A stretch of 5,259 nucleotides of DNA from a bacterium (lineage in GTDB: Bacteria > Actinomycetota > Humimicrobiia > Humimicrobiales > Humimicrobiaceae). The position numbers and the translations under genes were made by a program. Every line of letters starts with the position of its first letter. Position 1 is the stretch's first letter. Below are positions 1-5,259 of the stretch, piece after piece. A model generated the notes under the pieces. That model did not search any database. It was given only the letters and a program-made list of their open reading frames with translations, and was not told where the DNA came from. The stretch spans positions 1 through 5,259 of the forward strand of contig JAUWQC010000080.1 in NCBI GenBank assembly GCA_030611285.1, given 5' to 3'.

Positions 1-238
1 TAAATGTAATAAAAAATGATGAAGGTAACACTAATTTTCTATTATCTATTAGGGCTAGATAGACTAAGGAAAATATAATAAATATGCTAAAAGAGATAAA
101 TGCATATATAAGATCAAGAAGCACTCTACCTTCCTGCCAGAGGAAAAACTTTCCCAGTAGATACCAGAAAATAACAGCTAATAGAAAGCAGAAGACAGAT
201 AGGCTAGAAGATTTGGCAATTTTGCTTTTAGTTTCCAT
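1..238 (-). CDS. Hypothetical membrane protein, N-terminal part (runs off left edge)
   Basis: An open reading frame starts at the ATG at 238-236 and stays open for 79 codons to the window edge, so its C-terminus is missing. I do not recognise the family. The translation begins METKSKIAKS, a short basic head. Two strongly hydrophobic stretches follow, at about residues 12-33 (ending near WYLLGKFFLW) and 38-64 (ending near SLVYLALID), and then a basic turn (NRK). This is a plausible two-or-more-helix inner membrane protein with its N-terminus inside. An in-frame TAA lies 33 bp upstream, and no other NTG codon falls between it and this ATG, so the start is well defined. No clear Shine-Dalgarno sequence is visible. 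It follows birA on the same strand after 79 bp and may share its transcript. The unbroken hydrophobic pattern is the main reason to believe it over the short plus-strand frames that overlap it. Confidence 0.68.
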   Translation of the reverse strand, partial: METKSKIAKSSSLSVFCFLLAVIFWYLLGKFFLWQEGRVLLDLIYAFISFSIFIIFSLVYLALIDNRKLVLPSSFFITF

Positions 239-317
239 TTTGATAAATAGAATTTTTTTAAAGCAATTTTAATGTTCTTATTATACTAATATTATATAAA
301 AAAAGCACCTCTAGGAT

Positions 318-980
318 TTAATCGTAATTTAGAATTTTTTCTATTTTTTTAAATAAAGTTTTAAAATCTTTTGTCCGGGAGTAATATTTATAATCTTTCT
401 CAAAATTAAGTAGTATTTTTGATAGGAAAGATTCTCTTTCTATGTCCTTACCCAATATGGTTTTAATAGACACTGATTTTTTACCAAAAGGGGCAAGGGC
501 TCCTGTAGCCAGGTTTGCATTTATACCAATCCCAATAATTAAATAAATATCGCTGTTTATTTTTTCAACTTCGGTTAAAATACCGCCTAACTTTAATCTT
601 TCATAATATATATCATTAGGCCATTTTATAATTGCTTTTATGCCGTATTCTGTATTTAGTGCAGCAGCGATGGAATAAGCTGCAATCAGTGTGACTTCCG
701 GAAGATTTTTTTCTTCAAGTCCGGTCTTAAGTATTATAGTAAACCATAGGCCACCTTCAGGAGATATCCACACTCTTTCCAGTCTGCCTTTGCCTTTCCT
801 CTGGGTTTCAGCCAGCACTACAGTTCCTTCTAAAGGACTATTCTTCAAATCAAATCTTTTCTTTACAAGTTCTGAGGCAAAATTATTGGTGGAGTCTGTC
901 TTTTTTAAATAGATGATATTTTTCCCGATATAATCGGTCGCAAGGGACTTTTTATACTTATCTAAATTAAAATTTATCAT
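318..980 (-). CDS. birA: Biotin--[acetyl-CoA-carboxylase] ligase, catalytic domain only
   Basis: This 220-residue cytoplasmic enzyme would activate biotin with ATP to biotinyl-AMP and attach it to the lysine of a biotin carrier protein, mainly AccB. Family motifs are in order: TDSTNNFA (28-35), the adenylate loop ETQRKGKGRLERVW (58-71) followed by SPEGGLW, KWPNDI (119-124) with the catalytic-type lysine K119, KLGGIL (130-135) and GIGINAN (150-156). The glycine-rich loop reads GKGRLER instead of GRGRRGR. The arginine equivalent to E. coli R118 is kept (R66), and the GRLxRxW form resembles archaeal ligases. There is no N-terminal helix-turn-helix, so it should not act as a biotin repressor. It also stops about where the C-terminal SH3-like domain of BirA would start. 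No clear Shine-Dalgarno precedes the ATG. It lies 28 bp after the TM2 gene and diverges from the fatty acid operon that contains accD, a partner subunit of its substrate complex. Confidence 0.92.
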   Translation of the reverse strand: MINFNLDKYKKSLATDYIGKNIIYLKKTDSTNNFASELVKKRFDLKNSPLEGTVVLAETQRKGKGRLERVWISPEGGLWFTIILKTGLEEKNLPEVTLIAAYSIAAALNTEYGIKAIIKWPNDIYYERLKLGGILTEVEKINSDIYLIIGIGINANLATGALAPFGKKSVSIKTILGKDIERESFLSKILLNFEKDYKYYSRTKDFKTLFKKIEKILNYD

Positions 981-1008
981 TTAAATCATTTAATATTTAA
1001 GAATTTGG

Positions 1009-1209
1009 TCAGTCAACCCATTTTACATTGCTAAAATTATATTTAGTAGCAATTAAAATGACATCAATGATCCACCAGATTCCAAAACCGCCAAAGGTTA
1101 TAAGTTTCAAAACCCCCAGGCCTATATGTCCCATTATAAACCTGTCTACGCCAAGATCTCCAAAAACAATAGACATTACCAGCGCTAAAACCCAGTTTAC
1201 TTCTTTCAA
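1009..1209 (-). CDS. TM2-domain small membrane protein
   Basis: This 66-residue protein is nearly all one TM2 domain. A first hydrophobic helix lies at about residues 5-18, followed by the loop GDLGVDRFIMGHIGLG (17-32) with the conserved DRF and glycines. A second helix, LKLITFGGFGIWWIIDVILIA (about 34-54), ends in the typical WxIID pattern. The length is normal for bacterial stand-alone TM2 proteins. The family's role in bacteria is poorly defined; in animals TM2D proteins share the DRF loop. The ATG has a good ribosome binding site (AAAGGGG, about 6 bp upstream). It is the first gene of the minus-strand group, 28 bp ahead of birA, and is probably co-transcribed with it. I see no specific functional link to biotin, so the pairing may be chance. 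The family call is firm; the molecular function is unknown. Confidence 0.88.
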   Translation of the reverse strand: MKEVNWVLALVMSIVFGDLGVDRFIMGHIGLGVLKLITFGGFGIWWIIDVILIATKYNFSNVKWVD

Positions 1210-1232
1210 TGTTTACCCCTTTTAAAAAATTT

Positions 1233-1261
1233 TTTATAAAAGTAATACTATATATTATAAT
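1233..1261 (+). promoter_or_regulatory. Candidate sigma-70-type promoter for the fab operon
   Basis: A perfect TATAAT lies at 1256-1261, with TTTATA (four of six matches to TTGACA) at 1233-1238 and a 17-bp spacer. Transcription would start near 1268, giving a leader of roughly 155 nt before fabZ that includes the hairpins at 1282-1324. The surrounding DNA is very AT-rich, so such matches arise easily. The position between divergent genes is the main support. Confidence 0.4.
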
Positions 1262-1283
1262 AAATAACGAAAAAAGATGGAAT
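1254..1283 (-). promoter_or_regulatory. Candidate divergent promoter for the TM2-birA group
   Basis: Read on the minus strand, positions 1259-1254 give TATAAT, overlapping the plus-strand -10 box. The -35 side is poor (ATTCCA or TTCCAT at 1283-1277). The leader to the TM2 start would be about 38 nt. Overlapping -10 boxes would make the two directions compete. This is weak evidence, based on one box and on the need for a promoter here. Confidence 0.25.
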
Positions 1284-1324
1284 TCTGTATTGCAGCCGGC
1301 TGCAGAATCAGAGCAGCGGTTTTT
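1282..1324 (+). terminator. Candidate attenuator: intrinsic terminator with a competing hairpin, in the fabZ leader
   Basis: The terminator form pairs CCGGCTGC (1296-1303) with GCAGCGG (1313-1319), with one bulged G and a nine-base loop (AGAATCAGA), directly followed by five T (1320-1324). No plus-strand gene lies upstream to be ended here. The terminator would therefore act on the transcript of the fab operon itself. An upstream hairpin is mutually exclusive with it: ATTCTG (1282-1287) with CAGAAT (1303-1308), plus CAG (1293-1295) with CTG (1300-1302) around a CCGG loop. The two-state layout is typical of attenuation. The T-run is short and read-through could be high. The controlling signal is unknown, and I recognise no known riboswitch. 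Confidence 0.5.
1291..1304. repeat. Perfect 14-bp palindrome in the fab leader
   Basis: TGCAGCCGGCTGCA equals its own reverse complement and is a GC-rich island in an AT-rich spacer. Its left half, extended as TATTGCAGC (1288-1296), recurs as a direct repeat at 1342-1350. It could be part of the RNA hairpins described for this leader, or a protein binding site downstream of the promoter. It does not resemble the FapR operator. Confidence 0.55.
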
Positions 1325-1424
1325 CTATGAAACTATAAAAATATTGCAGCGTCTATCTAAAAAGCTGTGGGGGTTCCATTTTATATTTACCATTAAGGAT
1401 TTTTTTATATAAAGGAAACAAGTT

Positions 1425-1853
1425 ATGAAAGAAATGAGCAGGAAAGATATTGAAAATATTATTCCTCACAGAGATCCCTTTCTTTTAATCGATAAAATTG
1501 TTGAAGTTGAGCCAGGCAAGAGAATTAAAGCGGTAAAATATGTCAGGCAGGAAGAATATTATTTTAAAGGACATTTTCCCTCCAACCCCATTATGCCCGG
1601 AGTTCTTATAGTTGAGACTATTGCCCAGGCAGGCGCAGTTTCAATTCTAATGCTGCCTGAAAATAAAGGAAAATTGGTGCTATTTGCCGGTATAGATAAA
1701 GCCAGGTTCAGGAGAGTAGTAAAACCCGGAGATAAACTGGTGGTAGAGGTGGAGCTGGAAAGTTTTAAGAGAAATATTGGCAGGGCAAAGGGCAGAGCAA
1801 TGGTTGGAAATGATATTGCCTGCACGGCGGATATAATGTTTGCACTGGGCTAG
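1425..1853 (+). CDS. fabZ: 3-hydroxyacyl-[acyl-carrier-protein] dehydratase FabZ
   Basis: This hot-dog-fold enzyme dehydrates 3-hydroxyacyl-ACP to trans-2-enoyl-ACP in each elongation round, in the cytoplasm. At 142 residues it has the normal family length. It opens with IPHRDPFLLIDKI (13-25). The active-site segment GHFPSNPIMPG (49-59) carries the catalytic histidine H50, and VETIAQAGA (63-71) carries the catalytic glutamate E64. KARFRRVVKPGDKL follows, as in FabZ. The absence of FabA-type features makes the isomerising dehydratase unlikely. The start at 1425 is preceded by AAAGGA about 8 bp upstream; a second in-frame ATG at 1434 has no such site. It is the first gene of the operon, behind the candidate attenuator, and ends 15 bp before fabD. 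Having fabZ first and next to fabD is less common than the fabH/fabD-led order. Confidence 0.97.
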   Translation: MKEMSRKDIENIIPHRDPFLLIDKIVEVEPGKRIKAVKYVRQEEYYFKGHFPSNPIMPGVLIVETIAQAGAVSILMLPENKGKLVLFAGIDKARFRRVVKPGDKLVVEVELESFKRNIGRAKGRAMVGNDIACTADIMFALG

Positions 1854-1868
1854 AAAGGTTTTCTACAG

Positions 1869-2879
1869 TTGAATGGTAAAAACATAAAAAATACTGGAGA
1901 CTTGAAAAGGATTGCTCTTATGTTTCCGGGCCAGGGTTCACAGTATCAGGATATGGGGGAAGAATTTTTAGGCTCTAATGGCAAATGTAGCAGGTACTTT
2001 GAAATTTCAAGTGAGCTTGCAGGTAAAGATATGTTGAAAATAATTAGCGGCAGTGATAAGGATAATTCACTTGATGATACCTGGTTTAGCCAGATTTCGA
2101 TTTACAGCTTAAGCTCCGCTCTAAATGATTATATATTAAATGATCTTTCTATAAATAGAGAGTGCATTGATACTGTATTGGGACATAGCCTGGGAGAATA
2201 CAGTGCACTTTACAGCAGCGGCGCTTATAGTTTTGAGCAAGGGGCGAAGCTTGTTGGATACAGGGGAAAAATTATGAGTGAAGCTGACAGGAGTGCAAAA
2301 GGAATGATGGCTGCTGTTTTAGGGACAGGGATAAGTATAATTGAAGATGTTCTTGGTGGTTTTAAGGGCAGGGTATTTGTTGCTAATTATAATGACTACT
2401 TGCAGATAGTGATAAGCGGATATGAAGACGCAGTTGGGAAAGCGATAAAGGAATTAAAATTAAGAGGGGTAAGAAAGATAATACCACTTAAAGTCGGCAT
2501 TGCTTCGCACTGTCCACTGATGAAGGAAGTTTCAGATAAACTTGGAAGATTTATTGAAGAGAATGTTAAACTTACAGACATGAAATTACCTTTCTTTTCC
2601 ACCACTGAGGCAGCTTACAGAGATAGTAATGATATTAAAAAGACTTTGGCCGGCCAGCTGACCGGTCCCATAAGGTGGGTCGACAGTATTGAGTATCTGC
2701 TTGGTAAAGGCGTCGGGATATTTGTAGAAGTTGGCCCCGGGGAAGTTTTATCCAGATTGGTTGGTAGAATTGCACAAAGAAGTGGCAAGGATATTATTAT
2801 ACTGAACACCAACAAAATGGAAGATATTGAAAATTTAAAAAATGCATTAAAAAAGGAAGGAATCATAAATGAGGCTTAA
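1869..2879 (+). CDS. fabD: Malonyl-CoA:ACP transacylase FabD
   Basis: The enzyme moves the malonyl group from malonyl-CoA to acyl carrier protein, supplying the extender unit for FabF. Numbered from the TTG at 1869 (336 residues), the motifs are FPGQGSQ (19-25, oxyanion Gln), GHSLGE (105-110) with nucleophile S107, the carboxylate-binding arginine in YRGKIM (R132), ANYN (172-175), ASHCPLM (212-218) with catalytic H214, QLTGPIRW (263-270) and VEVGPG (286-291). SHCPLM replaces the more usual SHSPLM. The start is uncertain. TTG at 1869 has AAAGG (1854-1858) about 10 bp upstream. TTG at 1902 would give the more typical (M)KRIALMFPGQGSQ beginning and 325 residues, but its GGAG is only 2 bp away. 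The 3' end overlaps fabG by 11 bp, which suggests coupled translation. Confidence 0.96.
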   Translation: MNGKNIKNTGDLKRIALMFPGQGSQYQDMGEEFLGSNGKCSRYFEISSELAGKDMLKIISGSDKDNSLDDTWFSQISIYSLSSALNDYILNDLSINRECIDTVLGHSLGEYSALYSSGAYSFEQGAKLVGYRGKIMSEADRSAKGMMAAVLGTGISIIEDVLGGFKGRVFVANYNDYLQIVISGYEDAVGKAIKELKLRGVRKIIPLKVGIASHCPLMKEVSDKLGRFIEENVKLTDMKLPFFSTTEAAYRDSNDIKKTLAGQLTGPIRWVDSIEYLLGKGVGIFVEVGPGEVLSRLVGRIAQRSGKDIIILNTNKMEDIENLKNALKKEGIINEA

Positions 2880-3612
2880 AGATAGAGTGGCTATAATAAC
2901 TGGCGGCGCCAGGGGTATTGGAAAGAAGATCAGCCAGACTTTTTTAGAGGAAGGTGCATCCGTATATATTTTTGATGTCAACCAGGAAGAAGGAGCCAGG
3001 ACCGTAGGTGAACTCCGGCCGGCTTATGGTGGTAAAGTTATTTTTTTCAAAGTGGATATAACCGATGAAAAAAATGTGGAGCAGTCTGTAAAAAAAATTA
3101 TTGATGCTGAAGGCAGGATTGATATTCTGGTCAATAATGCCGGAATCACCAGGGATAATCTAATACTCAGGATGAGTCTTGAAGATTGGAAAAAAGTAAT
3201 TGATATAAACCTGACCGGAGCTTTTATCTGTTCCAAGCATACAGTTAAATATATGGTAAAGAATAGAAGTGGAAAAATAATAAATATATCTTCAATAGTC
3301 GGGGTTCACGGGAATGCGGGACAGAGTAATTACTCGTCATCTAAAGCTGGAATAATAGGGCTTACAAAAACCCTTGCCAGAGAACTTGCGGGCAGAAATA
3401 TTCTGGTTAATGCTATAGCTCCTGGCTATATTGAGACTGAAATGACCAAAAAGTTGAGTGATAAAATAAAGGAAAAATTGATGGAGCAAATTCCTACCGG
3501 GAGGCTGGGAAGTGTAGACGATGTTGCAAAGACAGCGCTTTTTCTGGCAAGTGATGACTCCAATTATATAACCGGTACTGTAATAAATCTGGATGGCGGA
3601 ATGGGTATTTAA
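2869..3612 (+). CDS. fabG: 3-oxoacyl-[acyl-carrier-protein] reductase FabG
   Basis: This classical short-chain dehydrogenase/reductase of 247 residues reduces 3-oxoacyl-ACP to 3-hydroxyacyl-ACP. The Rossmann motif TGGARGIG is at 11-18 and NNAG at 89-92. The tetrad is N114 (INLTGAF), S142 (NISS), Y155 and K159 (NYSSSK). PGYIETEM at 185-192 and the C-terminal YITGTVINLDGG complete the FabG signature. The end of the second beta strand reads VYIFDVN with D36, the position where an acidic residue usually favours NAD(H) over NADP(H). Most FabG proteins use NADPH, so cofactor choice is open. The ATG has a strong ribosome binding site (AAGGAAGG, about 8 bp upstream) inside the end of fabD. Its place between fabD and fabF supports FabG over a general dehydrogenase of the same family. 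Confidence 0.95.
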   Translation: MRLKDRVAIITGGARGIGKKISQTFLEEGASVYIFDVNQEEGARTVGELRPAYGGKVIFFKVDITDEKNVEQSVKKIIDAEGRIDILVNNAGITRDNLILRMSLEDWKKVIDINLTGAFICSKHTVKYMVKNRSGKIINISSIVGVHGNAGQSNYSSSKAGIIGLTKTLARELAGRNILVNAIAPGYIETEMTKKLSDKIKEKLMEQIPTGRLGSVDDVAKTALFLASDDSNYITGTVINLDGGMGI

Positions 3613-3637
3613 CAGGCAGAGTGATAACCTTATAGAA

Positions 3638-3642
3638 AAGGA
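3638..3642 (+). promoter_or_regulatory. Ribosome binding site that sets the fabF start
   Basis: AAGGA lies 7 bp before the ATG at 3650. An earlier in-frame ATG at 3593 would overlap fabG by 20 bp and add 19 residues unlike any FabF N-terminus. A later ATG at 3659 would sit too far from the site. The 3650 start is therefore preferred. Confidence 0.8.
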
Positions 3643-3649
3643 ATTATTG

Positions 3650-4903
3650 ATGGAACAAATGAATAAAGGAAGAAGGGTAGTAATAACCGGATTGGGAATA
3701 ATGTCGCCGTTAGGACTGGAAGTTGACATATTCTGGGAAAATATAATTTCCGGAAAATCAGGTGTTAGCAGGATTGACCGGTTTGATGTAGAAAAGATTG
3801 CTTCCAGGATAGCTGCACAGATCAGGGATTTCGAGCCTGAAAATTATATGGACTTTAAGCAGGCTAAAAGAATGGATAGATTTTCTCAATTTGCGGTTGC
3901 TGCAGCATCAAATGCTATAAAAGACAGCAGCCTTAAGATTGATTCAACGAGTGAAAATGAAGTAGGAGTTTATATAGGAAGTGGAATTGGAGGACTTGCA
4001 TCTCTGGAGCAGCAGCATGAAAGACTGCTGAGCAGGGGTGCCGATAAGGTAAGCCCTTTCATTATTCCCATGATGATATGCAATATGGCAGCTGCGCAGG
4101 TTTCAATAGTCAGCGGGGCCAAAGGACCGGTAAGTGCTACAACTACAGCCTGCGCTGCAGGTTCAAATGCCATAGGTGATGCATTTGAGATAATTAAAAG
4201 GGGAGTTGCTGAAGTGATGATTGCCGGTGGAAGTGAAGCAGCTATAACCCCATTAGGAATGGCGGGTTTTTCAAATATGCAGGCTCTTTCTACAAGAAAT
4301 GATGAACCGGAGAAAGCGTCCAGGCCATTTGACAGGGACAGAGATGGATTTGTGATGGGCGAAGGTTGCGGTATATTAATATTGGAAGAACTCAAGTCTG
4401 CCTTAAGAAGAAATGCTAAGATATACTGCGAGATTTTTGGATACGGTCTTTCAGGGGAAGCCTATCATATAACGGCAATGGAGCAGTCGGGCGCAAATAT
4501 GGCCAGATGTATCAGGAATTGTCTTGATGAGGGCGGCGTAGGTCTGGAAGAAGTGGACCATATTAATGCTCACGGGACATCAACTCCTTTAAATGATGCT
4601 GTTGAAAGTGCCGCAATTAAAAGATGTTTTGGCGAGTATGCTTATAATATAAATATAAATTCAACCAAATCAATGATCGGCCACTGCCTGGGGGCATCAG
4701 GTGCCATCGAAGCTATAGCTGTAATTTTGGCTATAAAAAATAATATTATTCATCCAACTATAAATCTTGATAATCCGGATGAAAAGTGTGACTTGAATTA
4801 TACAGCAAAGGTAAGCCAGAAGAGAGAGGTCAATATTGCGCTTTCAAATTCTATGGGCTTTGGCGGCCATAATGTCACTCTGGGATTTAAAAAATATTTA
4901 TAA
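3650..4903 (+). CDS. fabF: 3-oxoacyl-[acyl-carrier-protein] synthase II FabF
   Basis: This elongating condensing enzyme joins malonyl-ACP to acyl-ACP and releases CO2. From 3650 it is 417 residues, close to the usual length. It begins MEQMNKGRRVVITGLGIMSPLG. The thiolase-fold signature TTACAAGSN carries the nucleophile C168. INAHGTSTPLND carries H308, and KSMIGHCLGASGA carries K340 and H345, completing the Cys-His-His triad of the FabF/FabB type (FabH would have Cys-His-Asn). The C-terminal NSMGFGGHN loop keeps the gating phenylalanine F404, equivalent to F400 in E. coli. The residue two before it is Met (M402), where E. coli FabF has Phe398. Conserved PTINLDNPDE near the end favours FabF over FabB. 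It follows fabG by 37 bp, with no acpP between them, and precedes accD by 12 bp. Confidence 0.97.
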   Translation: MEQMNKGRRVVITGLGIMSPLGLEVDIFWENIISGKSGVSRIDRFDVEKIASRIAAQIRDFEPENYMDFKQAKRMDRFSQFAVAAASNAIKDSSLKIDSTSENEVGVYIGSGIGGLASLEQQHERLLSRGADKVSPFIIPMMICNMAAAQVSIVSGAKGPVSATTTACAAGSNAIGDAFEIIKRGVAEVMIAGGSEAAITPLGMAGFSNMQALSTRNDEPEKASRPFDRDRDGFVMGEGCGILILEELKSALRRNAKIYCEIFGYGLSGEAYHITAMEQSGANMARCIRNCLDEGGVGLEEVDHINAHGTSTPLNDAVESAAIKRCFGEYAYNININSTKSMIGHCLGASGAIEAIAVILAIKNNIIHPTINLDNPDEKCDLNYTAKVSQKREVNIALSNSMGFGGHNVTLGFKKYL

Positions 4904-4915
4904 ACAGGGCATAAG

Positions 4916-5259
4916 ATGGAAAAAATCAAATGTAAGAATTGCACTAAGGATATTGAAAATGAAATTTTTATATTAAATCTATGGGTATGTCCGTACTGCA
5001 ATTATCACCACTATATTAATGCAAGGGACAGATTGCAAATTACTGCAGACAGCAATAGTTTTATCGAACTGGGAAAGAATATTAATTCAGATGATTTTTT
5101 AAACTTTTATGATGTTAAGTCTTATAGTGTAAGGCTGAAAGAGACAAAGCTTAAAACCAGCCTGGATGAAGCAGTCATCATTGGTGAGGCAAAGATAGAG
5201 GGGAATGATGTTGCCCTTGGTATTATGGATTTTGGTTTTATGGGTGGAAGCATGGGTTC
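4916..5259 (+). CDS. accD: Acetyl-CoA carboxylase carboxyltransferase beta subunit AccD, N-terminal part (runs off right edge)
   Basis: AccD and AccA form the carboxyltransferase that moves CO2 from biotinylated AccB to acetyl-CoA, making malonyl-CoA. The first 114 codons are present and the frame stays open to the edge. A zinc ribbon is formed by C6, C9, C25 and C28 (CX2C-X15-CX2C), the same spacing as in E. coli AccD but starting nearer the N-terminus. Family landmarks follow: HYINARDRL (32-40), SFIELGK (48-54), DFLNFYDVKSY (60-70), the K-T-x2-D-E-A-V segment (80-87) and MDFGFMGGSMG (104-114), the start of the crotonase-type carboxyltransferase domain. The ATG has AGGG 6 bp upstream and lies 12 bp after fabF, so it belongs to the same operon. 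Whether accA is adjacent or fused cannot be seen. AccB, the BirA substrate, and AccC are not in the window. Confidence 0.96.
   Translation, partial: MEKIKCKNCTKDIENEIFILNLWVCPYCNYHHYINARDRLQITADSNSFIELGKNINSDDFLNFYDVKSYSVRLKETKLKTSLDEAVIIGEAKIEGNDVALGIMDFGFMGGSMG

Noticed and set aside
3..62. A plus-strand open frame ending at TAG 60-62 that might be the 3' end of an upstream gene
   Set aside because: It has only 19 codons with no family signal and is antisense to the better-supported minus-strand frame.
84..272. A 62-residue plus-strand frame with a hydrophobic tail
   Set aside because: It lies mostly over the minus-strand membrane protein frame, which is longer, stays open to the edge and has a coherent two-helix pattern. 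The plus frame has only a distant AAGGA (13 bp) and no recognisable content.
296..316. A T-run after a short CCTAGAGG dyad on the minus strand, as a terminator after birA
   Set aside because: The dyad allows only 2-3 base pairs with a minimal loop, too weak for an intrinsic terminator. The T-run fits the general AT richness.
1243..1257. TAATA-N5-TATTA inverted repeat over the -10 boxes as a possible FapR-like operator
   Set aside because: It does not match the FapR consensus, and five-base AT-only arms are expected by chance in this spacer.
1209..1412. A 67-residue plus-strand frame in the spacer before fabZ
   Set aside because: No ribosome binding site, no recognisable domain, and it begins upstream of the predicted promoter. 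The leader hairpins explain this region better.
3593..3649. A 19-residue N-terminal extension of FabF from an upstream ATG
   Set aside because: It overlaps the end of fabG, lacks its own good ribosome binding site and has no FabF-like residues. AAGGA 7 bp before 3650 marks the start.
3970..4395. A 141-residue minus-strand frame inside fabF
   Set aside because: It is the antisense shadow of strongly conserved FabF coding sequence, with low-complexity Ser/Pro/Ala content and no family signal.

Overview
The window is AT-rich bacterial chromosomal DNA (judged by eye, not counted). It uses many AGA/AGG arginine and ATA isoleucine codons, mostly has good purine-rich ribosome binding sites, and is densely packed. 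It looks like a housekeeping locus. The gene set and style recall Firmicutes/Clostridia or a low-GC uncultured phylum, but nothing here fixes the taxon.

The left part (1-1209) reads on the minus strand. From upstream to downstream it holds a 66-residue TM2-domain membrane protein, then a biotin-protein ligase (birA) made of the catalytic domain only, then the start of an unrecognised hydrophobic membrane protein that runs off the left edge. A 215-bp spacer (1210-1424) separates this group from the right part. It carries back-to-back promoter candidates and, on the plus strand, a GC-rich palindrome that overlaps an intrinsic-terminator-like hairpin. This arrangement suggests an attenuated leader.

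The right part (1425-5259) reads on the plus strand and is a tight type II fatty acid synthesis operon: fabZ, fabD, fabG, fabF and the start of accD, which is cut by the right edge. Spacers are 12-37 bp, and fabD and fabG overlap by 11 bp. AccD belongs to the acetyl-CoA carboxylase that makes malonyl-CoA. FabD moves malonyl to ACP, FabF condenses, FabG reduces the ketone and FabZ dehydrates. The divergent BirA would biotinylate the carboxylase's biotin carrier (AccB), so the two halves are linked in function.

No wholly new system is evident. The points most worth a second look are the candidate attenuator before fabZ, the BirA that ends where its C-terminal domain should begin, an aspartate in FabG that suggests NADH use, the lack of acpP in the cluster, and the edge-truncated membrane protein.
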